Source of the DNA: an uncultured Caryophanales bacterium
Lineage (GTDB): Bacteria > Bacillota_I > Bacilli_A > RFN20 > CAG-826
DNA length: 64,000 nt
Assembly (NCBI GenBank): GCA_946407815.1
Contig: CAMJPB010000002.1
Coordinates: forward strand, 1-64,000
Reading direction: 5' to 3'
The notes under the pieces: generated by a model
What the model was told of the DNA's origin: nothing
The model's input: only the letters and a program-made list of their open reading frames with translations
Databases searched by the model: none
Part shown: positions 44,580 to 53,081 of the stretch, piece after piece
Numbering within the stretch: position 1 is the first letter of the stretch
Layout: the number at the start of each line of letters is the position of its first letter
Made by a program: the position numbers and the translations under genes

Positions 44580-46067
44580 ATGTCGATGTTACGATTAGAA
44601 AACGTTTATAAAGTATTCCCAGGTCATGGTAAAAAGGCAAAAGATGTTATTGCCGTTAGTGATTTCTCTTTAGACATCAAAGATAAAGAATTTATCGTCT
44701 TTATTGGTCCTTCTGGTTGTGGTAAGTCCACCACTTTAAGAATGATCGCTGGTCTAGAAGAAAATACTAAAGGCAATATTTATATTGACGACGAACTCAT
44801 GAACGGAGTCGAACCAAAATATCGTAACATTGCAATGGTCTTCCAAAACTACGCCCTTTATCCTCATATGACAGCAAGAGAAAATATGTCATTTGGTTTA
44901 AAGAACATGAAAGTTCCTACGCCACTTCTTGATAAAGAAGGTAAACAAGTTTCAGGAATTGACCACAAGCTTATTAAGGCAATTAAGGCTGAAATTGGTA
45001 GACTAAATAAGAAAATTGAGAAACTTGAGTCAATGAAATTTGAGATTGAAGAGAACAATAAGACTCTTGAAAAATCCACAGATGAAAAAGAAAAAGAAAA
45101 CCTCAAAAATAGAAACGAAAGATTATTAAATCTTTATGATGAGAATAATTTAAATACATTTAAGGCAAAACTTGAGAAGGCCAATACTGACTTAAAGCAT
45201 TACGAAACTACTGAAGTTCCTTTATTTAAATACGCTCATCTTGATAAAGAAGTTATCGATAGCCGCGTTGAAGAAGCCGCTAAAATCTTAGACATTGAAA
45301 ACTTACTCGATAGAAAACCCAAAGCTATGAGTGGCGGCCAACGTCAAAGAGTTGCGTTAGGACGTGCTATTGTTAGAACTCCAAAAATCTTCTTACTTGA
45401 TGAACCACTTTCTAACTTAGACGCTAAACTTAGAGCACAAATGCGTGTTGAGATTATCAATCTTTACGAAAAACTTAACACTCCATTTATCTATGTTACT
45501 CACGACCAAGTTGAAGCTATGTCAATGGGTACAAGAATTGTTGTTTTACGTGAAGGTGTTATTCAACAAATCGATTCTCCAACAAATTTATATGACTATC
45601 CATCGAATAGATTTGTCGCAGGGTTTTTAGGTACTCCACAAATGAACTTCTTGGAGGTTATAATAAAGAAAGTAAGTAGTAACTTAGAAATTACTATTGA
45701 TGATAACCACAAGATCAGTGCACCACTAAAAGAACTTAGACCATTACAAGAAGAATATTTAGACGGAAATGAACATCAAGCAATATTAGGAATTCGTTCA
45801 GAAGATATTGCAATTAAAGATAAAGGCGACTTCGAAATGAAAGTCGGCGTTACTGAAGTATTAGGTAGCGAAACCTTACTTCATATGGAATCTCTTAGTG
45901 AGAATCCGTTCAAACTTGTTATTAAGTCAGCAGATCGTATTAAAGTAAGCCACAATCAAGTACTATCTGTTGATATTAATAAAACAAAGATCCATCTTTT
46001 CTCAAATGACGGAAAAGAATCTAGTATTTTCAAGAAGGAGGGACAAAACATTCATGAAAATTGCTAA
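44580..46067 (+). CDS. MsmK/UgpC-type ABC ATPase with a coiled-coil insertion
   Basis: 495 residues against about 370 normally. Walker A GPSGCGKS (43-50), Q-loop Gln89, signature SGGQ (251-254), Walker B FLLDEP (271-276), switch His308, then a MalK-type regulatory domain. Residues about 112-222, between Q-loop and signature, form an inserted Lys/Glu-rich coiled coil (LNKKIEKLESMK, EKENLKNRNERLL). Similar insertions are known in mycoplasma UgpC-like proteins. It energises the two permeases. GAGGAAG precedes the ATG; 13 bp after the ROK gene. The 3' end overlaps the next gene by 14 bp. Confidence 0.94.
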   Translation: MSMLRLENVYKVFPGHGKKAKDVIAVSDFSLDIKDKEFIVFIGPSGCGKSTTLRMIAGLEENTKGNIYIDDELMNGVEPKYRNIAMVFQNYALYPHMTARENMSFGLKNMKVPTPLLDKEGKQVSGIDHKLIKAIKAEIGRLNKKIEKLESMKFEIEENNKTLEKSTDEKEKENLKNRNERLLNLYDENNLNTFKAKLEKANTDLKHYETTEVPLFKYAHLDKEVIDSRVEEAAKILDIENLLDRKPKAMSGGQRQRVALGRAIVRTPKIFLLDEPLSNLDAKLRAQMRVEIINLYEKLNTPFIYVTHDQVEAMSMGTRIVVLREGVIQQIDSPTNLYDYPSNRFVAGFLGTPQMNFLEVIIKKVSSNLEITIDDNHKISAPLKELRPLQEEYLDGNEHQAILGIRSEDIAIKDKGDFEMKVGVTEVLGSETLLHMESLSENPFKLVIKSADRIKVSHNQVLSVDINKTKIHLFSNDGKESSIFKKEGQNIHENC

Positions 46068-49000
46068 GAAAAGAAGAGGTCTATTAGCTTCTATCGCTCT
46101 CTCGGCACTTGTTTTGACCGGCTGTACTTTTGAAGAAGGACTAGCAAGCGTTAAAGATTTCTTTGACAATAACGTTATTAGTCCTATTTCAAATTTAATT
46201 AACGGCGGCGGTGAACAAAAACCTAGTGGCGAAGACACCCCTACCCCAGACCCAGAGCCAGTAGTAAAGAAAGACGTCTCTATTACTATCGCAATGGAAG
46301 ATGGCAAACAATATAACGAAGGTGAATTTGTTGCACCAGCAGTTAGCGTTAACCCATCATCATTAACTCCTGTTATTTCTTACTATAAGGGCCAACAAGA
46401 ACTCGGATCTGAGGCACCTCAATCTGTTGGCGATTATAAGATAGTCGCAAAAACAAGTGAGACAGAAGAATACAAAGCAGGTCTTGCTTCTAAGAGTTTC
46501 TTAATTAGAAAAGTTCCTACCATTTCATTCTTCTATGGCGAAGACAATCCACTCGAAGTTGATCATCAATTTGATTTAGCAAATGGTGATTACAATATTT
46601 ATGCAAAATCATCAGTCGAGGGCGCAAACTTCACCTACTCATACTTAGACGCTCAAGGCGCACGTTTAAGCGCAAAACCACAACAAGAAGGTACATATTA
46701 CTTTGTTGCTGATGTCGCAAGAACAAGCACCATTGGTAGCGCATCCAAATCAATAAGATTTGAAGTAGTCGATTCATCATCTGGCGTTGTTACAGTCGAT
46801 CCAGTAATTAAGTTCTTCTACAAAGGTGAACAAGCATGTTTAGAATCCAATTGGCTTATTGGTGGATATGCAGCTTCACACTTTGATGCAGCAGACTTTG
46901 ATATTACTCAACTTACATATACAGTTGATCCAGCTAATGCAACATATGCTGAAACTTGGTCCTTAAAAGCCCTTGATGCTCCTGAGGAAGCAGAAGGCGA
47001 ACCAATCGCAAAACCAACAGCAAACCCACTTGCTCCTGGTATCTACGCTGTTACTATTACAGTCAGCGAAACAAAAGTTGCACATTCAGCAGTTAAATGG
47101 GCCGGATTTGTAATTAATGATAATGGCGAAACTCCACCAACACCTGGTGAAAAAGTTAAACCTACAATTACTTACTTCTACAATGGCGAAGAAGCATGTT
47201 TAGAATCCAACTGGTTAATCGGTGGCTATGCAGCTTCTCACTTTGATGCAGCTGATTTCGATATCAATAAACTTACCTATACAGTTGCTCCTCAAGGTTC
47301 ACCATATACTGAATCCTGGACACTTAAGGCATTAGACGCACCTGAAGAAGCTGAAGGTAGCCCAATTGCTAAACCAACAGCTAATCCACTTGCTCCTGGT
47401 ATCTACACCATTACCGTCAATGTCACCGAAGGTGAACACAACCTTGCTGGTTTCAGATGGGCTGGTTTCGTAATTAATGACAACGGTCAAACTCCACCAT
47501 CACCTGGTGAAAAGGTTGCACCTACAATTACTTACTTCTACAATGGCGAAGAAGCATGTTTAGAATCCAACTGGTTAAACGGTGGCTTTGCAGCTTCTCA
47601 CTTTGATGCAGCTGATTTCGATATCAATAAACTTACTTATACAGTTTCTCCAGCAGATTCTCCATATACTGAATCCTGGACACTTAAGGCACTTGATGCT
47701 CCTGAAGAAGCAGAAGGTAGCCCAATTGCAAAACCATCAAACCCACTTGCTCCTGGTATCTACACCATTACAGTTAACGTTACTGAAGGTGCACACAACC
47801 TCGAAGGCTTCAGATGGGCTGGTTTCGTAATTAATGACAACGGTCAAACTGGTCAAAAAGTTGATCCAGCAATCCGTTTCTTCTATGATGGCGAAGAAAA
47901 ATGTATCTCCGGTAGTAACTGGTTAAACGAAGGTTATGGCGATACACAATACTTACCATCTGAATTTGATATTTCCAAATTAACTTACACAGTTACTCCT
48001 GAAGCAACTGCAACAGCTTCATGGACACTTAACGATCAACCAATCGCAGCACCATCAAACCCACTCGCATCTGGTACATATGCTTTAACAATTTCTGTCG
48101 AAGCATCTGATACAGTCAATGCAGCAGTTAAATGGGCATTATTCTTCATTAAAGAAGCTCCAGCTGGTAAAGTTGATCCAGCAATCCATTTCTTCTATGA
48201 CGGCGCAGAAAAATGTATTTCTGGCACCAATTGGTTAAATGAAGGTTATGGCGATTCACAATTTGATGCATCAGAATTTGATGTAAGCAAATTAACATAC
48301 ACCGTTACACCTGAAGCAAGTGCAACAGCAACTTGGACTCTTAATGATCAACCAATCGAAGCACCATCAAACCCACTTGCAGCAGGTACATATGCTTTAA
48401 CAATTTCTGTCGAAGCAAGTGATACAGTTAACGCAGCAGTCAAATGGGCTCTCTTTGCAATCAAAGAATCAGCACCTGAAAAACAAGATCCAACAATCAA
48501 GTTTTTCTATGACGGCGCAGAAAAATGTATTTCTGGCACACGTTGGTTAAACGAAGGTTATGGCGATACACAATTCTATCCAAATGAATTTGATGTTTCA
48601 AAATTAACTTACACAGTTACTCCAGAAGCAACCGTTTCAGTCTCATGGACACTTAACGAGCAACCAATCGAAGCACCATCAAACCCACTCGCAGCAGGTA
48701 CATACGCTTTAACAGTTTCAGTCGCAGCAAGCGATACAGTTAATGCGGGTTCAGCTTATGCATTATTCGCAATTAAAGAGGCTCCAACAGCACAAGATCC
48801 TGTAATCAAGTTCTTCTATGATGGACAAGAAAAATGTATTTCTGGCACACGTTGGTTAAATGAAGGCTTTGGCGATTCACAATTTGAAGCATCCGAATTT
48901 GATGTTTCCAAATTAACTTACACAGTTTCTCCAGAAGCAACCGTTTCAGTTTCATGGACACTTGATGAAAAACCAATCGCAGCACCATCAAACCCACTTG

Positions 49001-50118
49001 CAGCAGGTACATACGCTTTAACAGTTGCAGTTGAAGCAAGTGCTACTGTCAATGCCGGTTCAGCTTATGCATTATTCGCAATTAAAGAGGCTCCAACAGC
49101 ACAAGATCCTGTAATCAAGTTCTTCTATGATGGACAAGAAAAATGTATTTCTGGCACACGTTGGTTAAATGAAGGCTTTGGCGATTCACAATTTGAAGCA
49201 TCCGAATTTGATGTTTCCAAATTAACTTACACAGTTTCTCCAGAAGCAACCGTTTCAGTTTCATGGACACTTGATGAAAAACCAATCGCAGCACCATCAA
49301 ACCCACTTGCAGCAGGTACATACGCTTTAACAGTTGCAGTTGAAGCAAGTGCTACTGTCAATGCCGGTTCAGCTTATGCATTATTCGCAATTAAAGCTCC
49401 TGCAGAAAAAGTTGATCCAACAATCCGCTTCTTCTATGATGGCGTTGAAAAATGTATTTCTGGCTCACATTGGTTAAACGAAGGTTATGGCGATTCACAA
49501 TTTGAATCATCCGAATTTGATGTTTCCAAATTAACATTCACCGTTTCTCCTCAATTAGATGCAATCGTTACTTGGACTCTTAATGATCAACCAATCGCAG
49601 CGCCATCAAACCCACTCGCAGCAGGTACATACGCTTTAACAGTTTTAGTTGATGAAGGCGAAAACAATAATCAAGCAGTTCACTGGGCATTATTTGCTAT
49701 TAAAGAATCCACGCCAGCACCATCCTATAAGGATGCAACAATGACAGCAGGAACAAACGGTTCAACATGTACAGTCAATAATATCGATGGTATTAAAGTT
49801 GGCACCAGCAAAGCTGACGGAAACATGACAATCACTGTTCCAAAAGGCGCAACTGAAGTCAAATTCTATGCAGTCGCATGGAAAGGCGGAGCAGGAAATG
49901 TTAACGTTGCAATTTCAAACGGCACCGTTTCCGCTTCTTCAATTGATTTAACAGCTGATGATGGATTATCAAACAATTCACCATTTACATTAGTAGCAAC
50001 AGACTTAGAAACTTTTGTTCAAACAGTTACTTTAAGTGGCGTTGAATCTGAAGCAACAATTACTATTTCTTCAGGTACAGCGAGAAGATTCGCAGTCTGG
50101 GGCGCACAATATAAATAA
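46054..50118 (+). CDS. Giant repeat lipoprotein of the glucan locus
   Basis: 1354 residues from ATG 46054, chosen for AAGGAGGG 11 nt upstream. Lipobox LVLTGC (Cys22). An N-terminal region (about 75-245) has Ig-like modules and is followed by nine tandem repeats (about 250-1224). A final 130-residue beta-sandwich domain follows (MTAGTNGSTCTV to FAVWGAQYK). Each repeat opens with FFYxGxExC, then W-L and a G-D-Q/ASHF stretch, and closes with NPLAxGxYALT and WALFxIK. No enzyme motif seen. A glucan-binding or adhesin role is inferred from its place at the end of the operon and its surface anchor. Confidence 0.85.
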   Translation: MKIAKKRRGLLASIALSALVLTGCTFEEGLASVKDFFDNNVISPISNLINGGGEQKPSGEDTPTPDPEPVVKKDVSITIAMEDGKQYNEGEFVAPAVSVNPSSLTPVISYYKGQQELGSEAPQSVGDYKIVAKTSETEEYKAGLASKSFLIRKVPTISFFYGEDNPLEVDHQFDLANGDYNIYAKSSVEGANFTYSYLDAQGARLSAKPQQEGTYYFVADVARTSTIGSASKSIRFEVVDSSSGVVTVDPVIKFFYKGEQACLESNWLIGGYAASHFDAADFDITQLTYTVDPANATYAETWSLKALDAPEEAEGEPIAKPTANPLAPGIYAVTITVSETKVAHSAVKWAGFVINDNGETPPTPGEKVKPTITYFYNGEEACLESNWLIGGYAASHFDAADFDINKLTYTVAPQGSPYTESWTLKALDAPEEAEGSPIAKPTANPLAPGIYTITVNVTEGEHNLAGFRWAGFVINDNGQTPPSPGEKVAPTITYFYNGEEACLESNWLNGGFAASHFDAADFDINKLTYTVSPADSPYTESWTLKALDAPEEAEGSPIAKPSNPLAPGIYTITVNVTEGAHNLEGFRWAGFVINDNGQTGQKVDPAIRFFYDGEEKCISGSNWLNEGYGDTQYLPSEFDISKLTYTVTPEATATASWTLNDQPIAAPSNPLASGTYALTISVEASDTVNAAVKWALFFIKEAPAGKVDPAIHFFYDGAEKCISGTNWLNEGYGDSQFDASEFDVSKLTYTVTPEASATATWTLNDQPIEAPSNPLAAGTYALTISVEASDTVNAAVKWALFAIKESAPEKQDPTIKFFYDGAEKCISGTRWLNEGYGDTQFYPNEFDVSKLTYTVTPEATVSVSWTLNEQPIEAPSNPLAAGTYALTVSVAASDTVNAGSAYALFAIKEAPTAQDPVIKFFYDGQEKCISGTRWLNEGFGDSQFEASEFDVSKLTYTVSPEATVSVSWTLDEKPIAAPSNPLAAGTYALTVAVEASATVNAGSAYALFAIKEAPTAQDPVIKFFYDGQEKCISGTRWLNEGFGDSQFEASEFDVSKLTYTVSPEATVSVSWTLDEKPIAAPSNPLAAGTYALTVAVEASATVNAGSAYALFAIKAPAEKVDPTIRFFYDGVEKCISGSHWLNEGYGDSQFESSEFDVSKLTFTVSPQLDAIVTWTLNDQPIAAPSNPLAAGTYALTVLVDEGENNNQAVHWALFAIKESTPAPSYKDATMTAGTNGSTCTVNNIDGIKVGTSKADGNMTITVPKGATEVKFYAVAWKGGAGNVNVAISNGTVSASSIDLTADDGLSNNSPFTLVATDLETFVQTVTLSGVESEATITISSGTARRFAVWGAQYK
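46795..49726 (+). repeat. Nine in-frame tandem repeats (3 long, 6 short)
   Basis: Unit starts (the codon after V/Q-D) are at 46801, 47161, 47521, 47866, 48178, 48490, 48799, 49108 and 49417. Spacings are 360, 360, 345, 312, 312, 309, 309 and 309 bp. Units 5 and 6 of the short type (48799 and 49108) are identical at the DNA level over the whole 309-bp period. Confidence 0.92.
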
Positions 50119-50136
50119 TTGAATTAAATCCCAAAC

Positions 50137-50174
50137 AAAGACCCCAAATCCTCGGATGAGGGGTCTTTCTTTTG
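50137..50174 (+). terminator. Terminator of the glucan operon
   Basis: AAAGACCCC/GGGGTCTTT, 9-bp stem, followed by CTTTT. Confidence 0.85.
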
Positions 50175-50241
50175 CGTATATAATCGCCACTCTTTTATAG
50201 CGATAAAATTGAGAAAAGTTATTAATCTTTATTTCTCACGG

Positions 50242-50267
50242 AAAAACCGGCAATCTAGCCGGTTTTT
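50242..50267. terminator. Bidirectional hairpin beyond the toxin remnant
   Basis: AAAAACCGGC/GCCGGTTTTT around AATCTA. It can end the minus-strand toxin-antitoxin transcript. Confidence 0.8.
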
Positions 50268-50269
50268 CA

Positions 50270-50437
50270 TCATTTCAGATTCAAGTAATTTTCATCGGAT
50301 GACGTTATTATTTCGCAAATAACTTGTTTCTTTGTTTCATCGATTTTATAAAAGACAATATTTTTATCCCTGATCAATATCCTATGATTGCTAAATTGTT
50401 TTCTTTGATCATATGGCCACGCGAACAACTGAGTATT
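50270..50437 (-). pseudogene. C-terminal half of a RelE/ParE-family toxin
   Basis: The frame directly after the antitoxin stop codes 55 residues up to a TGA at 50270-50272. It reads FAWPYDQRKQF, HRILIRDKNIVFYKIDE and CEIITSSDENY. This is the usual C-terminal half of a RelE/ParE toxin (SxHRxL-x-YxxYR-like core). The first ~45 residues are missing, and the fragment is in the same frame as the antitoxin with only the stop between. A TTG at residue 4 could start a very short product, but the fold would be incomplete, so it is probably inactive. Confidence 0.7.
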
Positions 50438-50701
50438 TCACTTAAGATTTAATTCTTTTCTAATTTTCTCAAATGACTCTTCGATAGACATAACTCGCCC
50501 GCTTTTAACATCTTCCTCAGACTCTGCTAATAAGTTAAGCAAGTAGACTTCTTTCATCTTGTTATATGTATCAAGATCAAGATAAACACCATCGCCTCTT
50601 CCATTAACAGTAATGAAAAATGGAATATGTGTTTCTTTAGAAAGTCTAGAAATTTCAGGATATCTATTTCTTAAATCTGATGAAGGTATAATGTTTTCCA
50701 T
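50438..50701 (-). CDS. Phd/YefM-family antitoxin (orphaned)
   Basis: 87 residues. Opening IIPSSDLRNRYPEI and the VNGRGDGVYLDLDTYNKM block are typical for Phd/YefM DNA-binding antitoxins, which also repress their own promoter. The C-terminal helix would wrap the toxin. AGGAGGT precedes the ATG. Its partner gene downstream is truncated, so it may now act only as a repressor or as an anti-addiction factor. Confidence 0.88.
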   Translation of the reverse strand: MENIIPSSDLRNRYPEISRLSKETHIPFFITVNGRGDGVYLDLDTYNKMKEVYLLNLLAESEEDVKSGRVMSIEESFEKIRKELNLK

Positions 50702-50800
50702 AATTCACCTCCTATCAATATTATATCAATTAAACGATATATAGCAACTAATTTAAAACCCTTATCTATTTGTCCAATAAATGGGGGTAATTTCATCAAA

Positions 50801-51029
50801 ATGGTGGACCTGAAGGGTTCCGATAATAACACGCTACCACTTTTATTTTCGGGTCAATAGAAGTCAATGTCCCGTTTTTATTTCGGTTGGATATATCACT
50901 CGCGCTTCACCAGTAATCATAAGATGAAGTCTGGAACATATTATGAAAGTAATTTGCATTAAAAATATAGGTTCTTAGATGGTTTTACCATTTTTACTCA
51001 TTTTTCAACACTTTATACAAAAAGGGGCA
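50801..51029 (-). repeat. R1: 229-bp repeat starting with a tRNA-Ala 3'-end copy (candidate attachment/recombination site)
   Basis: The first 39 bp match R2 (53082) exactly, beginning ATGGTGGACCTGA, which is the 3' end of tRNA-Ala(GGC) with its CCA. Positions 40-85 and the last ~40 bp are also similar to R2 (TTTTTACT, TTTTCAACAC, ACAAAAxxGGGxCA), while the middle ~100 bp differs although total length is equal. An inverted TGTCCCG / CGGG-CA motif frames the variable part (50868-51029). It lies 57 bp past the end of the zinc-ribbon gene. Confidence 0.7.
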
Positions 51030-51085
51030 CCACACTTCGATTACCATTATCATAAATGCAATACAAATTAATTCTTAAAATGAGA

Positions 51086-52324
51086 TTAAATGACACTCAG
51101 CATCGTAATAAATGAGAATTTTTTTAATTTGACGATGTTATTTTCAATTTTTGAGATTTTTTCATCAATATGAGATAGAGAAGATTGGACATTATCAAAT
51201 TGGTTAATAAGAGTATCAAAACCCACAACAAGTGTTTGCTGAATTATATCCAATTTGTTTGTTATAACGTCAAGTTTTTCATAAACATCTTTTCGATATT
51301 GTTGGGTGTCATAAAGATTTATCAGATCTTCCCAAGTGTTTGCTTTTCCGTCTTTTATAATATCAATTAAAGAAAGTAAAGTTTTAAGACTCCTATATTT
51401 ATAAGGCACAAAGAGTTGCTTTTCTAATTCCTTACAACAATCATTTACATCCTTGTACGCAGAACAAAGCTCATTGTAAGAGCTTTGATATTCACTCATA
51501 AGAGCTTTATGTGTTTCGATAAAGTTATAAATAACTTTAAAACAATAATCAGAATACTTTATATCTGCGTTTACTAAATCGCTCGGTGCAATGACATATT
51601 TATCGCCAAAGTACCCTGATTTCTTAACATAAAACAATCTATCAACTTCAACATCATGATTTATGTGCAAGTCTTTTGCAATCCGTGTTATTAAAATGTT
51701 CTTGCTAATACTATATTGTGTATTAAATGTTAAATAACCAGTTATTTCTTTTGTGAAAAGGTCACGATTTAAATAAAACTTTGAAATTTTCTCATACAAA
51801 TCTGGAACATTTTTCTTAACTAAAGTTTCAATATACTCACCAAGAGTTCCGTTAAAGGAATAAAATCTTTTGCAAATAGCTATACTTTCTTTAATACTAT
51901 TTTTGTAAGATTCATTTCCGTTTTCCACCTTTAAGTATGAGGATTGCGTGTTTAAATTATCCCAAGTAATTGACGATGATTTAAACTCTAAAGAATTCGC
52001 AATTAAACGCGGCATTGTTGAAAGCCAGAATTCATCAGTACCAATTAAATCAGGTTCAACATCTAACCAAGAATAGATGTCCCCAAATTTAGAGATAGCC
52101 GCTACCCACAAATATAGTGCTGATAATAGTTTGTCTTTGCCTGTAACATCAGTATTTTGTTTTTGCACAATCTCACCTTTTTTATCATCACAATTTTTGA
52201 CTTCTACTAAAAGTTTTTTTGCCTCTTCAATAGAGTATTCTGTCCCGCACTCTTGACAAACGAAAACACCATTTTCTTTTCTTATTGACTGAGACCCGCA
52301 AATTTCACAAAGCATTTTTTTCAT
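51086..52324 (-). CDS. Zinc-ribbon protein with C-terminal coiled coil (accessory, unknown)
   Basis: 412 residues. N-terminal TFIIB-like zinc ribbon (Cys6-x2-Cys9 and Cys23-x2-Cys26). A long mostly helical middle has no known motif. The C-terminal coiled coil (about 345-405, KLDVITNKLDIIQQ, LSHIDEKISKIENNIV) ends in a short hydrophobic stretch. The ATG overlaps the stop of the GIY-YIG-like gene (ATGA), so the two proteins are made together. The cassette setting and the nuclease-like partner suggest a defence or mobile-element role; this is inference. Confidence 0.75.
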   Translation of the reverse strand: MKKMLCEICGSQSIRKENGVFVCQECGTEYSIEEAKKLLVEVKNCDDKKGEIVQKQNTDVTGKDKLLSALYLWVAAISKFGDIYSWLDVEPDLIGTDEFWLSTMPRLIANSLEFKSSSITWDNLNTQSSYLKVENGNESYKNSIKESIAICKRFYSFNGTLGEYIETLVKKNVPDLYEKISKFYLNRDLFTKEITGYLTFNTQYSISKNILITRIAKDLHINHDVEVDRLFYVKKSGYFGDKYVIAPSDLVNADIKYSDYCFKVIYNFIETHKALMSEYQSSYNELCSAYKDVNDCCKELEKQLFVPYKYRSLKTLLSLIDIIKDGKANTWEDLINLYDTQQYRKDVYEKLDVITNKLDIIQQTLVVGFDTLINQFDNVQSSLSHIDEKISKIENNIVKLKKFSFITMLSVI

Positions 52325-52902
52325 AACTGCTCCCCAAAATGAAAATTATTATTATTTCCTAATATTACATCAGATTCTTGAAGCATCTTTTCAACCAAAT
52401 TAACTACAAGAGATCTATAATTTTCAAATTCTTTTTTTAACAAAAATGCTACGAGAACAAGAGAATTTCTAAATTCTTCATTATTAGCTAACCGTAAAGA
52501 TGATGAAATTCCTTTGTAATGATTATTTATACGTGTGATTATCGAATCGCCCTCAGCTTTTCCAATATAAACAATATCATCTTTGTGTACTATTCGCATA
52601 GAATTTTGATTCTTGTTTTTTGAAATACCATTTGGAATTTTGCATTCCTTAATGGCTTTGAACATATAAACTCCGTGTTTAGATTTTGCAATCTTATACA
52701 AATTCATTTTACGACTAATCTGCCCACTAAGAACTATGCAGGTTTCAAAGAAGAAGGAGCTAAAATCATAACAATTGCCTACTGAAAAGTTTGTCTTTAT
52801 AAAGGCACTAATTGCAAGACTATCGTCTTTTGCTAACGCAATTATATTTCGGAAAGAGTCTTTAATTATCTCTTTTTTCATTTTATTTTTTTGAAAATTC
52901 AT
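52321..52902 (-). CDS. GIY-YIG-like nuclease domain protein (accessory)
   Basis: 193 residues from ATG 52902; a TTG 4 codons earlier is less likely. An N-terminal helical part of ~70 residues precedes a GIY-YIG-type fold: GVY (77-79), VYIG (111-114), Arg124 with His128 in RINNH, and Glu171 or Glu175 in VEKMLQE. That is the order of catalytic residues in the superfamily. The spacing between GVY and YIG (about 32) is longer than the common ~11-20, so a diverged member. TATAAT (52929-52934, minus strand) lies upstream. Overlaps the zinc-ribbon gene by 4 bp. Confidence 0.7.
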   Translation of the reverse strand: MNFQKNKMKKEIIKDSFRNIIALAKDDSLAISAFIKTNFSVGNCYDFSSFFFETCIVLSGQISRKMNLYKIAKSKHGVYMFKAIKECKIPNGISKNKNQNSMRIVHKDDIVYIGKAEGDSIITRINNHYKGISSSLRLANNEEFRNSLVLVAFLLKKEFENYRSLVVNLVEKMLQESDVILGNNNNFHFGEQL

Positions 52903-52934
52903 AAACAAGAACAAAATCTATAGATTTAATTATA

Positions 52935-53081
52935 TAACAGAAAACAAAGTCATGAAATAAAAAGCCCTGAATTTTCAGAGCTTCATTCCTTTTTGACTGA
53001 AATTCCAGTGATTTTCGTGGTTTTTCACCTATATTTGGACCCTTTTTCCTTGTCGCCAAGGATTATGGGTAGCGGGTATTC
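52935..53081. other. Non-coding stretch between the GIY-YIG unit and R2
   Basis: It contains a weak hairpin (AAGCCCTGA/TCAGAGCTT, about 52963-52985) and CCTTG-TCG-CCAAGG (about 53048-53061). It ends in GGGTATTCATGG, which extends the tRNA-Ala 3'-flank match. No coding frame seen. Confidence 0.5.

Noticed and set aside
48806-49348. Two identical 77-residue minus-strand frames
   Set aside because: They are shadows of the duplicated repeat in the giant lipoprotein.
46795-49726. Regular repeats as a possible CRISPR array
   Set aside because: Units are 309-360 bp, in frame and protein-coding; there are no short repeats with unique spacers.
50270-50701. TGA read as Trp, which would join antitoxin and toxin remnant
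   Set aside because: TGA ends the MalG-like permease at its family-typical C-terminus and forms ATGA overlaps elsewhere, so TGA is a stop here.
50868-51029. R1 inner part as a simple MITE with TGTCCCG ends
   Set aside because: No target duplication, and the tRNA-Ala-derived flank is conserved with it, so the whole 229 bp behaves as one unit. Kept only as part of the R1/R2 finding.
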